From contig NZ_JAJHNP010000009.1 in the NCBI RefSeq assembly GCF_020819595.1, positions 124,001 to 188,000 on the forward strand: a DNA stretch of 64,000 nucleotides, given 5' to 3'. Of the stretch, positions 33,295-41,539 are shown piece after piece. The DNA comes from Streptomyces barringtoniae. Lineage in GTDB: Bacteria > Actinomycetota > Actinomycetes > Streptomycetales > Streptomycetaceae. The position numbers and the translations under genes are program-made. The notes beneath the pieces were generated by a model. The model was given only the letters and a program-made list of their open reading frames with translations. It had not been told where the DNA came from and did no database searches. Every line of letters begins with the position of its first letter. Within the stretch, counting starts at the first letter, position 1.

Positions 33295-34146
33295 TCAGAC
33301 GTCGCTGCGCAGCAGCCGGTACGCCGCCCCCGCCAGCGCCAGCGCCGTCCAGCCGAGGAAGACCAGGAGTCCGGCGGAGGGCGACAGGGTGGTGGAGTCA
33401 TGGGTCAGCGCGAAGATCGACTCGCCCGCGTGGCTGGGCAGGTACGGGTCGATGTCGCCCTGCCAGGAGGTGGGCAGCAAGGAGACCAGTCCGGGCACCA
33501 GCATGAGGGCGGCGACCAGGACCGAGATGCCGCCGGCCACGGAGCGCAGCAGCGCCCCGAGGGCGGCGCCGATCACGCCGACCAGGCCGAGGTAGAGCCC
33601 CGCGCCCAGCAGGCTGCGTACGACGCCGGCGTGACCGAGGCCCATGGCGGCGGGCGTGCCGGACACGATCCGGCTGCCGACGAGGAAGGCGACGAACGCG
33701 CCGGCGGTCGCGACCACCAGGGCCACCAGTCCGTACACCGCCGCCTTGGACCACAGCACGGGCAGCCGGCGCGGTACGGCCGCGAGGGTCGAGCGGATCA
33801 TGCCGGTGGAGTACTCGCCCGCCGTGACCAGCACGCCGAGCACGCCGAGGGCGAGCTGGGCGAAGTTCGTGCCGAACAGCGACAGACCGACCGCCGTCGC
33901 GGTGGCGAAGTCGCGGTCCATGTGCCGGCCGGAGTCGAGGTTGGACTTGTAGTGGCTCGCCGCGATGACGCCGAAGGCCACGAGGAACAGCAGGCCCAGG
34001 CCGAGGGTGATCCAGGTGGACCGCAGGGACCAGAGCTTGGCCCACTCCGAGGCCAGCACGCGCCGTCCGGTCACCCGGTAGACGGGGCGGGCCGGAGCCC
34101 GAGTGGCGGCTTCGGGGGTCTCTGGTGTCGCCGTGAGGGTGCTCAT
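33295..34146 (-). CDS. ABC-2-type transporter permease
   Basis: The protein has 283 residues. ATG 34146 overlaps the stop of the ATPase gene (ATGA). A cytoplasmic head (VTGRRVLASEWAKLWSLRSTW) is followed by six helices. The first is WITLGLGLLFLVAFGVI, and the segment TAGEYSTGMIRSTLAAVPRR is the usual coupling-helix region of ABC-2 permeases. It should form the membrane channel of an exporter, as a homodimer with the neighbouring ATPase. Such pairs beside a LuxR-type two-component system often give resistance to peptide antibiotics or export lipids. Confidence 0.9.
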   Translation of the reverse strand: MSTLTATPETPEAATRAPARPVYRVTGRRVLASEWAKLWSLRSTWITLGLGLLFLVAFGVIAASHYKSNLDSGRHMDRDFATATAVGLSLFGTNFAQLALGVLGVLVTAGEYSTGMIRSTLAAVPRRLPVLWSKAAVYGLVALVVATAGAFVAFLVGSRIVSGTPAAMGLGHAGVVRSLLGAGLYLGLVGVIGAALGALLRSVAGGISVLVAALMLVPGLVSLLPTSWQGDIDPYLPSHAGESIFALTHDSTTLSPSAGLLVFLGWTALALAGAAYRLLRSDV

Positions 34147-35078
34147 GCCGCGCTCCCGGAGGTCTCGGTGCCGGTGGAGCCGTGGTACTCCACGGCGTCC
34201 CTGGTCAGTTCCATGAATGCCTCCTCCAGCGACACCGCCTTCGTGGTCAGCTCGAACAGCGGGATCCCGTGCTCGGCCGCCTTCAGCCCGATCTCACGGG
34301 CGCTCATCCCGGTGACCTGCAGTTCCTCCGTGCCGATGCGGCCGGTGATCTCCACGCCGGGCCCGGCCAGCACGTCCCGCAGCCGTGCCGGATCCTGCGT
34401 GGCGACCTTCACGGTGTCGCCGCCCGCCTCGCGGACCAGGTCCCGTACGGTCGTGTCGGCCAGCAGCCGGCCCCGCCCTACGATGATCAGGTGGTCCGCC
34501 ACCAGCGCCACCTCGCTCATCAGGTGCGAGGAGACGAACACCGTCCGTCCCTCGTCGGCGAGCGAGGTCAGCAGGTTGCGGATCCAGAGCACGCCCTCGG
34601 GGTCCAGTCCGTTCACGGGCTCGTCCAGCATCACCGTCTGCGGATCGCCCAGCAGCGCGGCCGCGATGCCGAGCCGCTGTCCCATGCCGAGGGAGAAGGC
34701 ACCGGCCCGCTTCTTCGCGACGCTGCCGAGACCGGCGAGTTCGACGACCTCGTCGACCCGGCGGCGCGGAATCCCGTGGGTCAGTGCGAGCGCACGGAGG
34801 TGGTGGTAGGCCGAGCGGCCCGGGTGGATCGACTTCGCCTCCAGGAGCGCCCCGACCTCCTGCAGCGGCGCCTGGTGACGGGCGTAGCGGTGACCGTTCA
34901 CCGTGACGGAGCCGCTCGTCGGCGCGTCGAGCCCGACGATCATGCGCATGGTCGTGGACTTGCCCGCCCCGTTGGGGCCGAGGAAGCCGGTCACCGTACC
35001 CGGCTTCACGGTGAAGTCCAGACCGTCGACGGCCGTCTTCTCCCCGTACCTCTTGGTGAGCTGCTGTGCCTCGATCAT
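34143..35078 (-). CDS. ABC transporter ATP-binding protein
   Basis: The protein has 311 residues; GGGAGAG precedes ATG 35078. Walker A is GPNGAGKSTT (about 34-43), the signature is FSLGMGQRLGIAAAL, Walker B is VMLDEPVNGLDPEG and the switch His is in VSSHLMSE. All are intact. The C-terminal 90 residues (VRDLVREAGGDTVKVATQ...) are the usual tail of DrrA/BcrA-type exporters. It is the first gene of a four-gene operon (ATPase, permease, kinase, regulator), with overlapping or closely spaced starts throughout. Confidence 0.93.
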   Translation of the reverse strand: MIEAQQLTKRYGEKTAVDGLDFTVKPGTVTGFLGPNGAGKSTTMRMIVGLDAPTSGSVTVNGHRYARHQAPLQEVGALLEAKSIHPGRSAYHHLRALALTHGIPRRRVDEVVELAGLGSVAKKRAGAFSLGMGQRLGIAAALLGDPQTVMLDEPVNGLDPEGVLWIRNLLTSLADEGRTVFVSSHLMSEVALVADHLIIVGRGRLLADTTVRDLVREAGGDTVKVATQDPARLRDVLAGPGVEITGRIGTEELQVTGMSAREIGLKAAEHGIPLFELTTKAVSLEEAFMELTRDAVEYHGSTGTETSGSAA

Positions 35079-35159
35079 TCGCGTTCTCTCCCTCGGACTC
35101 CGGCACCCGGCACGGCCGGCGCCTCCTCCGCCACGCTAGGTCGGCGACCTCCCGGATCC

Positions 35160-35203
35160 GGTGGTACCGGGGGCCGAACACTGCCGGGCGGGTGGTACCG
35201 GGG
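35160..35203. promoter_or_regulatory. Direct repeat upstream of the ABC/two-component operon
   Basis: GGTGGTACCGGGG occurs at 35160-35172 and 35191-35203, 31 bp apart (about three helical turns), 82 bp or more before the ATPase start. GGTACC is itself a palindrome. This fits two dimer sites for the encoded response regulator. Confidence 0.55.
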
Positions 35204-35387
35204 TACTACGGCTCCGGCGGACTCGCCGGCCGGCGCCGCCCGCGTACGCGGAAGTCTGCAATGGCGAGGCCACATGTCCGGCCCCGGCGGAGTTAGGGTT
35301 GCTGCACGAGGCAGATGGCGCTGGGTCTTCGGAGCGCGGGTGCCACGCACGCCTGGGTTCCCCGCCGCGCTTCGAAACGAAGGTGCC

Positions 35388-35726
35388 ATGCCCGCCGAGA
35401 ACGCCCCTGTCGCCGGCAACCTCGACGACGACGACTACCCCGCCTACACCATGGGACGGGCCGCGGACGTTCTCGACACCACCCCCGCCTTCCTCCGTGC
35501 CGTCGGCGAGACCGGGCTGATCACTCCCCTGCGTTCGGAAGGCGGCCACCGCCGGTACTCCCGCCGCCAGTTGCGCACCGCCGCCCGCGCCCGTGAACTG
35601 GTCGACCAGGGCACCCCCATCGAGGCCGCGTGCCGCATCGTCTCCCTGGAGGACCAGCTAGACGACGCCCTCCGGCTGAACCGGGAGATGCGCCGGAAGC
35701 TGGACCAGCACGACGCGGATAGCTAG
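35388..35726 (+). CDS. Small MerR-family regulator
   Basis: The protein has 112 residues from ATG 35388. After a short acidic head, the MerR helix-turn-helix runs at about residues 19-87: YTMGRAADVLDTTPAFLRAVGETGLITP, then RSEGGHRRYSRRQL. A short helix follows (EDQLDDALRLNREMRRKLDQ). It lacks the usual long coiled coil and any ligand domain, so it may act as a constitutive or partner-dependent regulator. It is 228 bp before the cold-shock gene on the same strand, and regulators of this kind are often found beside csp genes in Streptomyces. Confidence 0.85.
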   Translation: MPAENAPVAGNLDDDDYPAYTMGRAADVLDTTPAFLRAVGETGLITPLRSEGGHRRYSRRQLRTAARARELVDQGTPIEAACRIVSLEDQLDDALRLNREMRRKLDQHDADS

Positions 35727-35829
35727 TCCCGCCGGTACAGAATTATGGACTGCGGTGGGGCGAGAATTACCGGACGCCCCACAAAATGCATGGGCCCTGC
35801 CACCCACCTGTGTTAGCGTGATAGCAGTT

Positions 35830-35954
35830 GCAGTTTTGGTTGCCAGAGAATTTTTCTTTGCAGAGCTTTCCGGATCTTTCCGGAGGGGTGATCATCGCGG
35901 CGACTCGACTCCGCAAAGTGCGGGGTCGGCACTGCCCCCCAAGGGAGATTCAAT
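35830..35954 (+). promoter_or_regulatory. Long 5' leader of the cold-shock gene
   Basis: This leader of about 125 bp has a T-rich stretch (35851-35863), a repeated CTTTCCGGA (around 35874-35886) and a hairpin (35907-35915 with 35919-35927, loop AAG). Cold-shock mRNAs usually have structured leaders that change fold with temperature, so this may be one. AAGGGAG lies 7 bp before the ATG. Confidence 0.45.
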
Positions 35955-36158
35955 ATGGCATCTGGCACCGTGAAGTGGTTCAACGCGGAAAAGGGCTTCG
36001 GCTTCATCGAGCAGGACGGCGGCGGCGCTGACGTGTTCGCCCACTACTCGAACATCGCCACTAGCGGCTTCCGCGAGCTTCAGGAAGGCCAGAAGGTGAC
36101 CTTCGACGTCACGCAGGGCCAGAAGGGCCCGCAGGCGGAGAACATCGTTCCCGCCTGA
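35955..36158 (+). CDS. Cold-shock protein (CspA family)
   Basis: The protein has 67 residues, full family length; AAGGGAG precedes ATG 35955. The OB-fold has RNP1 KGFGFIEQ and RNP2 DVFAHYSN, as well as TVKWFNAEKGFG at the start. It binds single-stranded RNA or DNA and keeps mRNA unfolded in the cold. The gene directly precedes a DEAD-box helicase gene, another RNA-unfolding enzyme, across a pair of hairpins that end most transcripts. Confidence 0.96.
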   Translation: MASGTVKWFNAEKGFGFIEQDGGGADVFAHYSNIATSGFRELQEGQKVTFDVTQGQKGPQAENIVPA

Positions 36159-36174
36159 CGCTGACGCGAACCGT

Positions 36175-36232
36175 CGCGAGCCACCGGCTCGCGCATGATG
36201 TGGCTGAGGCCCGCGCTCTAGGGGTGCGGGCC
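36175..36232 (+). terminator. Two tandem hairpins after the cold-shock gene
   Basis: CGCGAGCC/GGCTCGCG (36175-36193, loop ACC) is followed by GGCCCGC/GCGGGCC (36208-36214 and 36226-36232). A T-rich run (36238-36252) comes next, giving a classic intrinsic terminator. Confidence 0.85.
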
Positions 36233-36336
36233 CCAGCTTTTGTCTTTTTTTCTTCGGCTCATTCTTGTGATTCCTCGTGCGGCCGCCCGCCGCCGACGGG
36301 AATTCCTCGATACGCCGCATCGAGGAAGGTTCCCCC

Positions 36337-37857
36337 ATGAACCGAACCCGTCGTACCAGCGGCAATTCCAGGCGCTACCGCACAGACAAGACCTCCGCCC
36401 GTTCGTCGGGATCCGCCCGCGACAGCCGCTTCCGTGGTCAGCAGACGCGCCGGCAGGAGTTCGCCCTGCCGGTCACCCTGACCGAGCCGCTGCCCGCGGT
36501 CGAGACCTTCGCCGCACTGGACATCCCCGACCGGCTGCAGTCCGCGCTGCGTGCCGAGGGCGTGACCGTGCCCTTCCCGATCCAGGCGGCCACGCTGCCG
36601 AACGCACTGGCGGGCCGGGACGTCCTGGGCCGGGGCCGTACGGGCTCGGGCAAGACGCTCGCCTTCGGTCTGCCGGTACTGGCCCGCCTGGACGGACAGC
36701 GGGCCCAGCCCCGGCAGCCGCTGGCCCTCGTACTCGTGCCCACCCGGGAACTGGCCCAGCAGGTCACCGACGCGCTCACCCCCTACGCCCGCGCCCTGCG
36801 ACTGCGGCTCACCACCGTGGTGGGCGGCCTGTCGATCGGCCGTCAGACGAGTGCCCTGCGCGCCGGGGCCGAAGTCGTCGTCGCCACGCCCGGCCGGCTC
36901 AAGGACCTCATCGAGCGGGGAGCCTGCCGGCTGGACCAGGTCGCCGTCACCGTCCTGGACGAGGCCGACCAGATGGCCGACATGGGCTTCATGCCGCAGG
37001 TGACCGCGCTGCTCGACCAGGTCCCCGCCGACGGCCAGCGCCTGCTGTTCTCGGCCACCCTGGACCGCAACATCGACCTCCTGGTGCGCCGCTACCTCCA
37101 CGACCCCGTGGTGCACTCGGTCGACCCGTCCGCGGGAGCCGTCACCACCATGGAGCACCATCTGCTGCACGTGCACGACGCCGACAAGCACACCGCCGCG
37201 ACCGAGATCGCCGCCCGCGACGGACGCGTGCTCATGTTCCTGGACACCAAGCACGCGGCGGACCGGCTCGCCAAGCACCTGCTGTCCGTCGGGGTGCGTG
37301 CCTCGGCCCTGCACGGCGGAAAGTCCCAGGCACAGCGCAACCGGACGCTCGCCCAGTTCAAGGACGGCCACGTCACGGTCCTGGTGGCCACCAACGTCGC
37401 CGCCCGCGGAATCCATGTCGAGGGCCTCGACCTCGTCGTGAACGTCGACCCTCCCGGCGACCACAAGGACTACCTGCACCGCGGCGGCCGTACCGCCCGC
37501 GCCGGCGAGTCCGGCACCGTCGTCACCCTCGTCCTGCCGCACCAGCGGCGCACCGTGGACCGACTGATGACCGACGCCGGAATCACTCCGCAAGCCGTCC
37601 GGATCCGTCCCGGCGAGGCCGAACTGCACCGCATCACCGGCGCCCGGACCCCCTCCGGCGTGCCCGTCACCGTCACCCCACCGGCCGACGTACGACCCGA
37701 GGGCGAGGGACGACGCGAGGGCGAGGGATCCGTCGGCCGGAGCCGCAGAGCCCGGGCCGCCGGCCGCGGCAGGAGTGATCGGGCCGCCGCCCGCAGCGGG
37801 GGTGGTGACCGGGCCGCCGCCCGAGCCCGTCGCCTCGCCTCGAGGAAGAACTCGTAG
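36337..37857 (+). CDS. DEAD-box RNA helicase
   Basis: The protein has 506 residues; GAGGAAGG precedes ATG 36337. Motifs in order: Q motif (PFPIQAATLP), Walker A GRTGSGKT, PTRELAQQ (Ia), TPGRLKD (Ib), LDEADQM (II, DEAD), SATLDRN (III), VLVATNVAARGIHVEGLDLV (IV-V) and HRGGRTARAGESG (VI). It is complete and should be an ATP-dependent RNA unwinder, RhlE-like. The basic N-terminus (RTRRTSGNSRRYRTD) and the C-terminal RGR/GEGRREGE-rich tail bind RNA nonspecifically. Its place after a cold-shock gene points to a role in RNA handling at low temperature. Confidence 0.95.
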   Translation: MNRTRRTSGNSRRYRTDKTSARSSGSARDSRFRGQQTRRQEFALPVTLTEPLPAVETFAALDIPDRLQSALRAEGVTVPFPIQAATLPNALAGRDVLGRGRTGSGKTLAFGLPVLARLDGQRAQPRQPLALVLVPTRELAQQVTDALTPYARALRLRLTTVVGGLSIGRQTSALRAGAEVVVATPGRLKDLIERGACRLDQVAVTVLDEADQMADMGFMPQVTALLDQVPADGQRLLFSATLDRNIDLLVRRYLHDPVVHSVDPSAGAVTTMEHHLLHVHDADKHTAATEIAARDGRVLMFLDTKHAADRLAKHLLSVGVRASALHGGKSQAQRNRTLAQFKDGHVTVLVATNVAARGIHVEGLDLVVNVDPPGDHKDYLHRGGRTARAGESGTVVTLVLPHQRRTVDRLMTDAGITPQAVRIRPGEAELHRITGARTPSGVPVTVTPPADVRPEGEGRREGEGSVGRSRRARAAGRGRSDRAAARSGGGDRAAARARRLASRKNS

Positions 37858-37947
37858 CGCCGAGCACGGGGGTGCGCTCCCGGTGGCCGGTGGGAGCCGT
37901 GGCCCGGCCCGCACGGCCCGCTCAGGCCCGACGAAGAGGAGAAGCCC

Positions 37948-38364
37948 TTGACGCCGACTCCGCCCAGGCCCCGACAGGCCGACGGCACCGACGACTCCCA
38001 CGGCACCGGTCTGACCGCTCGTGACGCCATGCACGCTCCGGGGCCCCAGGTGGACGACCACATGGCCGTGGACGTGGCGTTGTCCGTCCTCATAGGTGCC
38101 CGCGTCCCGCACCTGCTCCTGCGCGACGAGGACGGACGGTGCGCGGGACTGGTCACGCGGGCCCAGCTCGCCGCACACCGCGGCCGCACGTGGTACAGCG
38201 ACCGGACGCGACTGCGGGACATCCCGCTCGACCGCGGACCGTTCACCTCGTCCATGGCCGCGCTCGGCGAGGCGGAAGCCGCCATACGGGACCGGGCCCT
38301 GGCGGTGTCCCCCGTGATCGACCAGCACGGCTACGCCCTCGGCATCCTCGCTCTCACGCCCTGA
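37948..38364 (+). CDS. CBS-domain protein
   Basis: The protein has 138 residues. The TTG at 37948 follows GAGGAG at the right distance. Two CBS motifs fill most of it: LTARDAMHAPGPQVDDHMAVDVALSVLIGARVPHLLL...GLVTRAQLAA, and a second, less regular one ending ALAVSPVIDQHGYALGILAL. CBS pairs bind adenosine nucleotides and act as energy sensors; here the protein stands alone without an enzyme domain. It is 90 bp after the DEAD-box gene and 23 bp before the next gene, so it belongs to the same cluster. Confidence 0.82.
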   Translation: MTPTPPRPRQADGTDDSHGTGLTARDAMHAPGPQVDDHMAVDVALSVLIGARVPHLLLRDEDGRCAGLVTRAQLAAHRGRTWYSDRTRLRDIPLDRGPFTSSMAALGEAEAAIRDRALAVSPVIDQHGYALGILALTP

Positions 38365-38387
38365 CCGTCGTCCCTGTGGAGGCATCC

Positions 38388-38675
38388 ATGCGCTGTGTCA
38401 TCGCCAGATTCCCCTTCGACCTGATCAAGAGTGAGGTCGAGCAGTCCATGAGCGGGATCGCGCCCGAACCCGTCACCGGCGTGGCCGTGACCATCGAGGG
38501 CCGCGTCTACCCCGTGATGCAGGTCGGTGAAGTGATCACCCGGCAGGACCGCCGCGACTTCACCACCACCGAGATGCGGCGGGCACTGACCCGGCTCGGC
38601 TTCACCTGCCACGAAGCGCGCCCGGCCGCGCCGGTCTGGGACGCGCGAGCCGACGAGCGTGCGCTCGATTCGTGA
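38388..38675 (+). CDS. SCO5918-family small protein
   Basis: The protein has 95 residues; GGAGG precedes ATG 38388. The sequence MRCVIARFPFDL, EPVTGVAVTIEGRVYPVMQVGEVITRQDRRDF and MRRALTRLGFTC matches a family I know from memory as SCO5918-like, always small and of unknown role. The chain looks globular, with no membrane segment and two Cys. It is regularly found with the CBS, DEAD-box and cold-shock genes in Streptomyces (again from memory), so it likely acts in the same response. Confidence 0.82.
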   Translation: MRCVIARFPFDLIKSEVEQSMSGIAPEPVTGVAVTIEGRVYPVMQVGEVITRQDRRDFTTTEMRRALTRLGFTCHEARPAAPVWDARADERALDS

Positions 38676-38969
38676 CCTTTCCCGTACCTCCGGTACGACG
38701 GCGGATCACGCACTGTTTGCGGGTTGGAAGGCCGAGGATGTGGCACCCGGTCAGGGAGCGGGCACGCGACCCGCGTCCCGCACGGGCCGGCGGTTCGGAA
38801 AAGAGCCGCGAGCCGCACGAGACCGGTACGGCCCGCTCCGCCCGGTTGTCGCCGAAGAGCGCGGCGGCAACCGGTGCGTCCGACCCTGCAGGTCCGACAC
38901 GGACCGGCGGGGGTCAGACCTGCTCGTTGGGGCGGACGAGCAGTTTGGCGTGGGATGCCTCACCGGCCT

Positions 38970-40928
38970 TCACGTGGCCGCCGCGGTCGTCGAGGCGTCC
39001 GGCTGCTGGACCAGGGCGGTGGGCAGGGCGACGTACGCCGTGACGCCCGAGCCCTGCGTGGGACGCAGCTCGACATGGGCTCCTAGGCGGACGGCGAGCG
39101 CGCCGACGACGTGGTGGCCGAGGAACCGGGTGGGCGCGGCGAGCAGGGAGCCGGCCCTGCCGGACAGCAGGGCGTTGGCCTGGGACATGCGCTCTTGCGT
39201 CATCCCGATTCCCCGGTCGACCACGGCGAGGCAGTACTCGCCGCCGTCCCGCCAGCCGTACACCGCGACGGGCTGCTGGGGCGGGCTGAACATGAGCGCG
39301 TTCTCCACCAACTCGGCCAGCAGGTGGGAGAGTTCGGCGACACAGTGACCCCGGACGCGGCACTGCTCGACGTCGGTCACGGCGACCCGCTGGTACTGCT
39401 CCACCTCGGCGACGGCCGACTGCACCACCTCGGTGACGGTGACCGTGCCGGGCCACCGGCGGGCCGGGGGCTCCTCGCCGGCGAGGACGAGCAGGGACTC
39501 GGCGTTGCGGCGCATGCGCGTCGCCAGGTGATCGAGCTCGAAGAGTTCGGCGAGGGCGTCCGGGTCGAGTTCCTGGCTCTCCAGCGTGGTGATCAGCCCG
39601 AGCTGCCGGCTCAGGAGCGCCTGGTTGCGGCGGCCGAGACTGGCCAGCGACTCGGTGCTGGTGCGGCGCAGGGCGGCCTGCTCGGCGGCGAGGCCCACGG
39701 CGGTGCGCTCGACATTGCGCAGAGCGGCGACCAGCCGGGTGATCTCCCGTGCGGTGCCGGGGACTTCGGCCGCCTCGGGATGCGCGGGCACCGGGGTGTC
39801 GGGGTCGGCCTCCTGGATGTGCCTGACCACGTCCGGCAGCCTGGTGCCCGCGACCGCGTCCGCCTCGTCGGCCAGGGCGCCCAGGGGGCGGGTGATGGAG
39901 CGGGCCGAGAACACCGCGAGCGCGCAGGCCACGGCGAGGATCAGCGCGCCCAGCGCCAGGAATCCGGCGAGTTCCCTGGTGGCCGCGTCGCCGACCTGGT
40001 CCGCTCGTGCCCGTACGTCGTCACCGACCTGTTTCTGCACGCCGTGCAGAGCGTCGACGAGCGTCGTCATGTCGGCCCACCAGCGGGTGGGGGCGACGCC
40101 GAGGCGCGAGCCGTCGGCACCCGCCTCGGCCCTGGCCTCGTACCCGGTGACGCGGCGGGCGGCAGCCGTTGCGAAGGCGTGGTCGAGGGACGACTTCTCG
40201 GCCCCGTCGGCGAGTTGGCGGTACTGGCCGAGCGCGGCGACCCGCGTGGCGCGGACGTCGGTGAAGTCGAGGTACTCGCCGGCCCGGAACCGCCCGGCCG
40301 CGAACACTCCGTTCAGGGAGCCGCGTTCGAGGGCCACGGCCTCCGTGGCCCGCGCCAGGGACTGCAGCGCCTGCACACCTCGCTCGATGCGGCGGTCGCC
40401 GTCGGGCGCGCCGGCCCCTTCGGCGTCGATCAGCGCGGTGACGGCCCCGGTGTAGAAGCGGAGGGTGGCGGTGCGGTCGGCCGTGCCGGTGTCGACGGCG
40501 GTACGGGTCGCGGTGAGGCCGACGAGCGGGAGCTGGGCCCGGCGTAAGGCGGAGGCGGCGGCCCCGGGCAGCTCGCCGCTCTGCTCTGCGAGCGCCGCCG
40601 TCAGGGACGTACGCGCGTCGTCGGTGCGCGCCCGCTGCCCGCGCACCTCGTCCCGGTACTGCTCGGCGCCGCTCAACAGGCCGTTGGTGAGGCCACGTTC
40701 GCGCTGGAGCTCACGGACGAGGTCCTGCTCCCGCAGCAGGAGGCCGACCCGGGACTCCGTGGCCCGCGCGGCGGACCAGTCGTGGGCGCGGCCGGCGACG
40801 CCCAGCCCGGTGAGGGCGAGGAGCAGACAGGTGGGTACGGCGAGGACGATCGCCATACGGCCGCGGATGGAGCCCCAGCCGGGCATGCGGACGAAGTGGT
40901 CGGGTCGGCGGATTCGGTTCCCCCTCAT
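38970..40928 (-). CDS. Nitrate/nitrite-sensor-type (NIT domain) membrane histidine kinase
   Basis: The protein has 652 residues. Helix 1 (MAIVLAVPTCLLLALTGLGVAG) is followed by a large helical outer domain (about 50-325) with ERGLTNGLLSG and ERGSLNGVFAAG, the paired P-box-like motifs of NIT sensors. Then come helix 2 (LAGFLALGALILAVACALAVF), a HAMP segment and a coiled linker. The ATPase domain has LLAELVENALMFSPP (N box) and VVDRGIGMTQERM (G1). The His-containing segment (SLASLGRRNQALLSRQLGLI) has Asn where an acceptor His usually lies. It resembles CvnA kinases, but no CvnB-D genes or response regulator are adjacent. An alternative start is possible inside the first 24 residues. Confidence 0.87.
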   Translation of the reverse strand: MRGNRIRRPDHFVRMPGWGSIRGRMAIVLAVPTCLLLALTGLGVAGRAHDWSAARATESRVGLLLREQDLVRELQRERGLTNGLLSGAEQYRDEVRGQRARTDDARTSLTAALAEQSGELPGAAASALRRAQLPLVGLTATRTAVDTGTADRTATLRFYTGAVTALIDAEGAGAPDGDRRIERGVQALQSLARATEAVALERGSLNGVFAAGRFRAGEYLDFTDVRATRVAALGQYRQLADGAEKSSLDHAFATAAARRVTGYEARAEAGADGSRLGVAPTRWWADMTTLVDALHGVQKQVGDDVRARADQVGDAATRELAGFLALGALILAVACALAVFSARSITRPLGALADEADAVAGTRLPDVVRHIQEADPDTPVPAHPEAAEVPGTAREITRLVAALRNVERTAVGLAAEQAALRRTSTESLASLGRRNQALLSRQLGLITTLESQELDPDALAELFELDHLATRMRRNAESLLVLAGEEPPARRWPGTVTVTEVVQSAVAEVEQYQRVAVTDVEQCRVRGHCVAELSHLLAELVENALMFSPPQQPVAVYGWRDGGEYCLAVVDRGIGMTQERMSQANALLSGRAGSLLAAPTRFLGHHVVGALAVRLGAHVELRPTQGSGVTAYVALPTALVQQPDASTTAAAT

Positions 40929-41104
40929 GCACGGCGAGGCTAGAGGCGGTCCGGCAGGCGCCTCGTTTCCCGTGCGTAAGACATCGATTCACAGGTGCTC
41001 ACCCGGCGCCCGCCCCTGCTGTGAGAGGGGTCATGGCATGGGATCAGCGGCGCCTTCGGGCGGGGGCCGGATGGTGCTGTCCACGGCCGGCACGGCTGCG
41101 CGCG

Positions 41105-41136
41105 AAGGCCCCGGGCCGGTCACGGTCCGGGGCCTT
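41105..41136 (-). terminator. Hairpin terminator after the small secreted peptide gene
   Basis: AAGGCCCCGG (41105-41114) pairs with CCGGGGCCTT (41127-41136), 42 bp downstream of the stop at 41178 on the minus strand. Confidence 0.75.
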
Positions 41137-41177
41137 CGGCATCCACTACACACGTGAGGACAACACTGGGTGACCGG

Positions 41178-41396
41178 CTAGCACTCGGTGAACTGCGCGC
41201 CTGGATTGCCCTCGCCGTTCAGCAAGTTGCCGAGCACGCCGTTGCCGATGCCCACCTCACCCAGGATGTCGACGCACCCGCCGCGAGGCGCGACCGCGGC
41301 TTGGGCGGTGGCGGCGGTGGTGGCGGTGCCGGTGGCTATGAAGCTCACGCTAGCGACAACCGCGGCCGCGACAGCGGCCTTGGAGAGCTTGCGCAT
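41178..41396 (-). CDS. Small secreted two-cysteine peptide
   Basis: The protein has 72 residues; the strong ribosome site AAGGAGG precedes ATG 41396. A signal peptide (MRKLSKAAVAAAVVASVSFI...AQAAV) leaves a mature peptide of about 38 residues, starting around APRGGC. It has Cys near its start (GGCVD) and Cys as its last residue, with ILGEVGIGNGVLGNLLNGEG between them: Gly/Asn-rich and weakly amphipathic. A disulfide would join the ends. It is short and hydrophobic like chaplins or rodlins but lacks their signature sequences, so I cannot assign it. It has its own terminator and probably its own promoter. Confidence 0.8.
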   Translation of the reverse strand: MRKLSKAAVAAAVVASVSFIATGTATTAATAQAAVAPRGGCVDILGEVGIGNGVLGNLLNGEGNPGAQFTEC

Positions 41397-41539
41397 GTGT
41401 CCTCCTTGGGTCGAGTGGAGCGCATCGTCGAGAGATCCATTAAGCGCTCATTTCGGAGGCTAATCCGATATGCACCATGGCGCTCACCAGCAGCGCCATC
41501 CGGAGCCCCCCGGGCTCACCCGGTCGTGTCGCACGGCTC

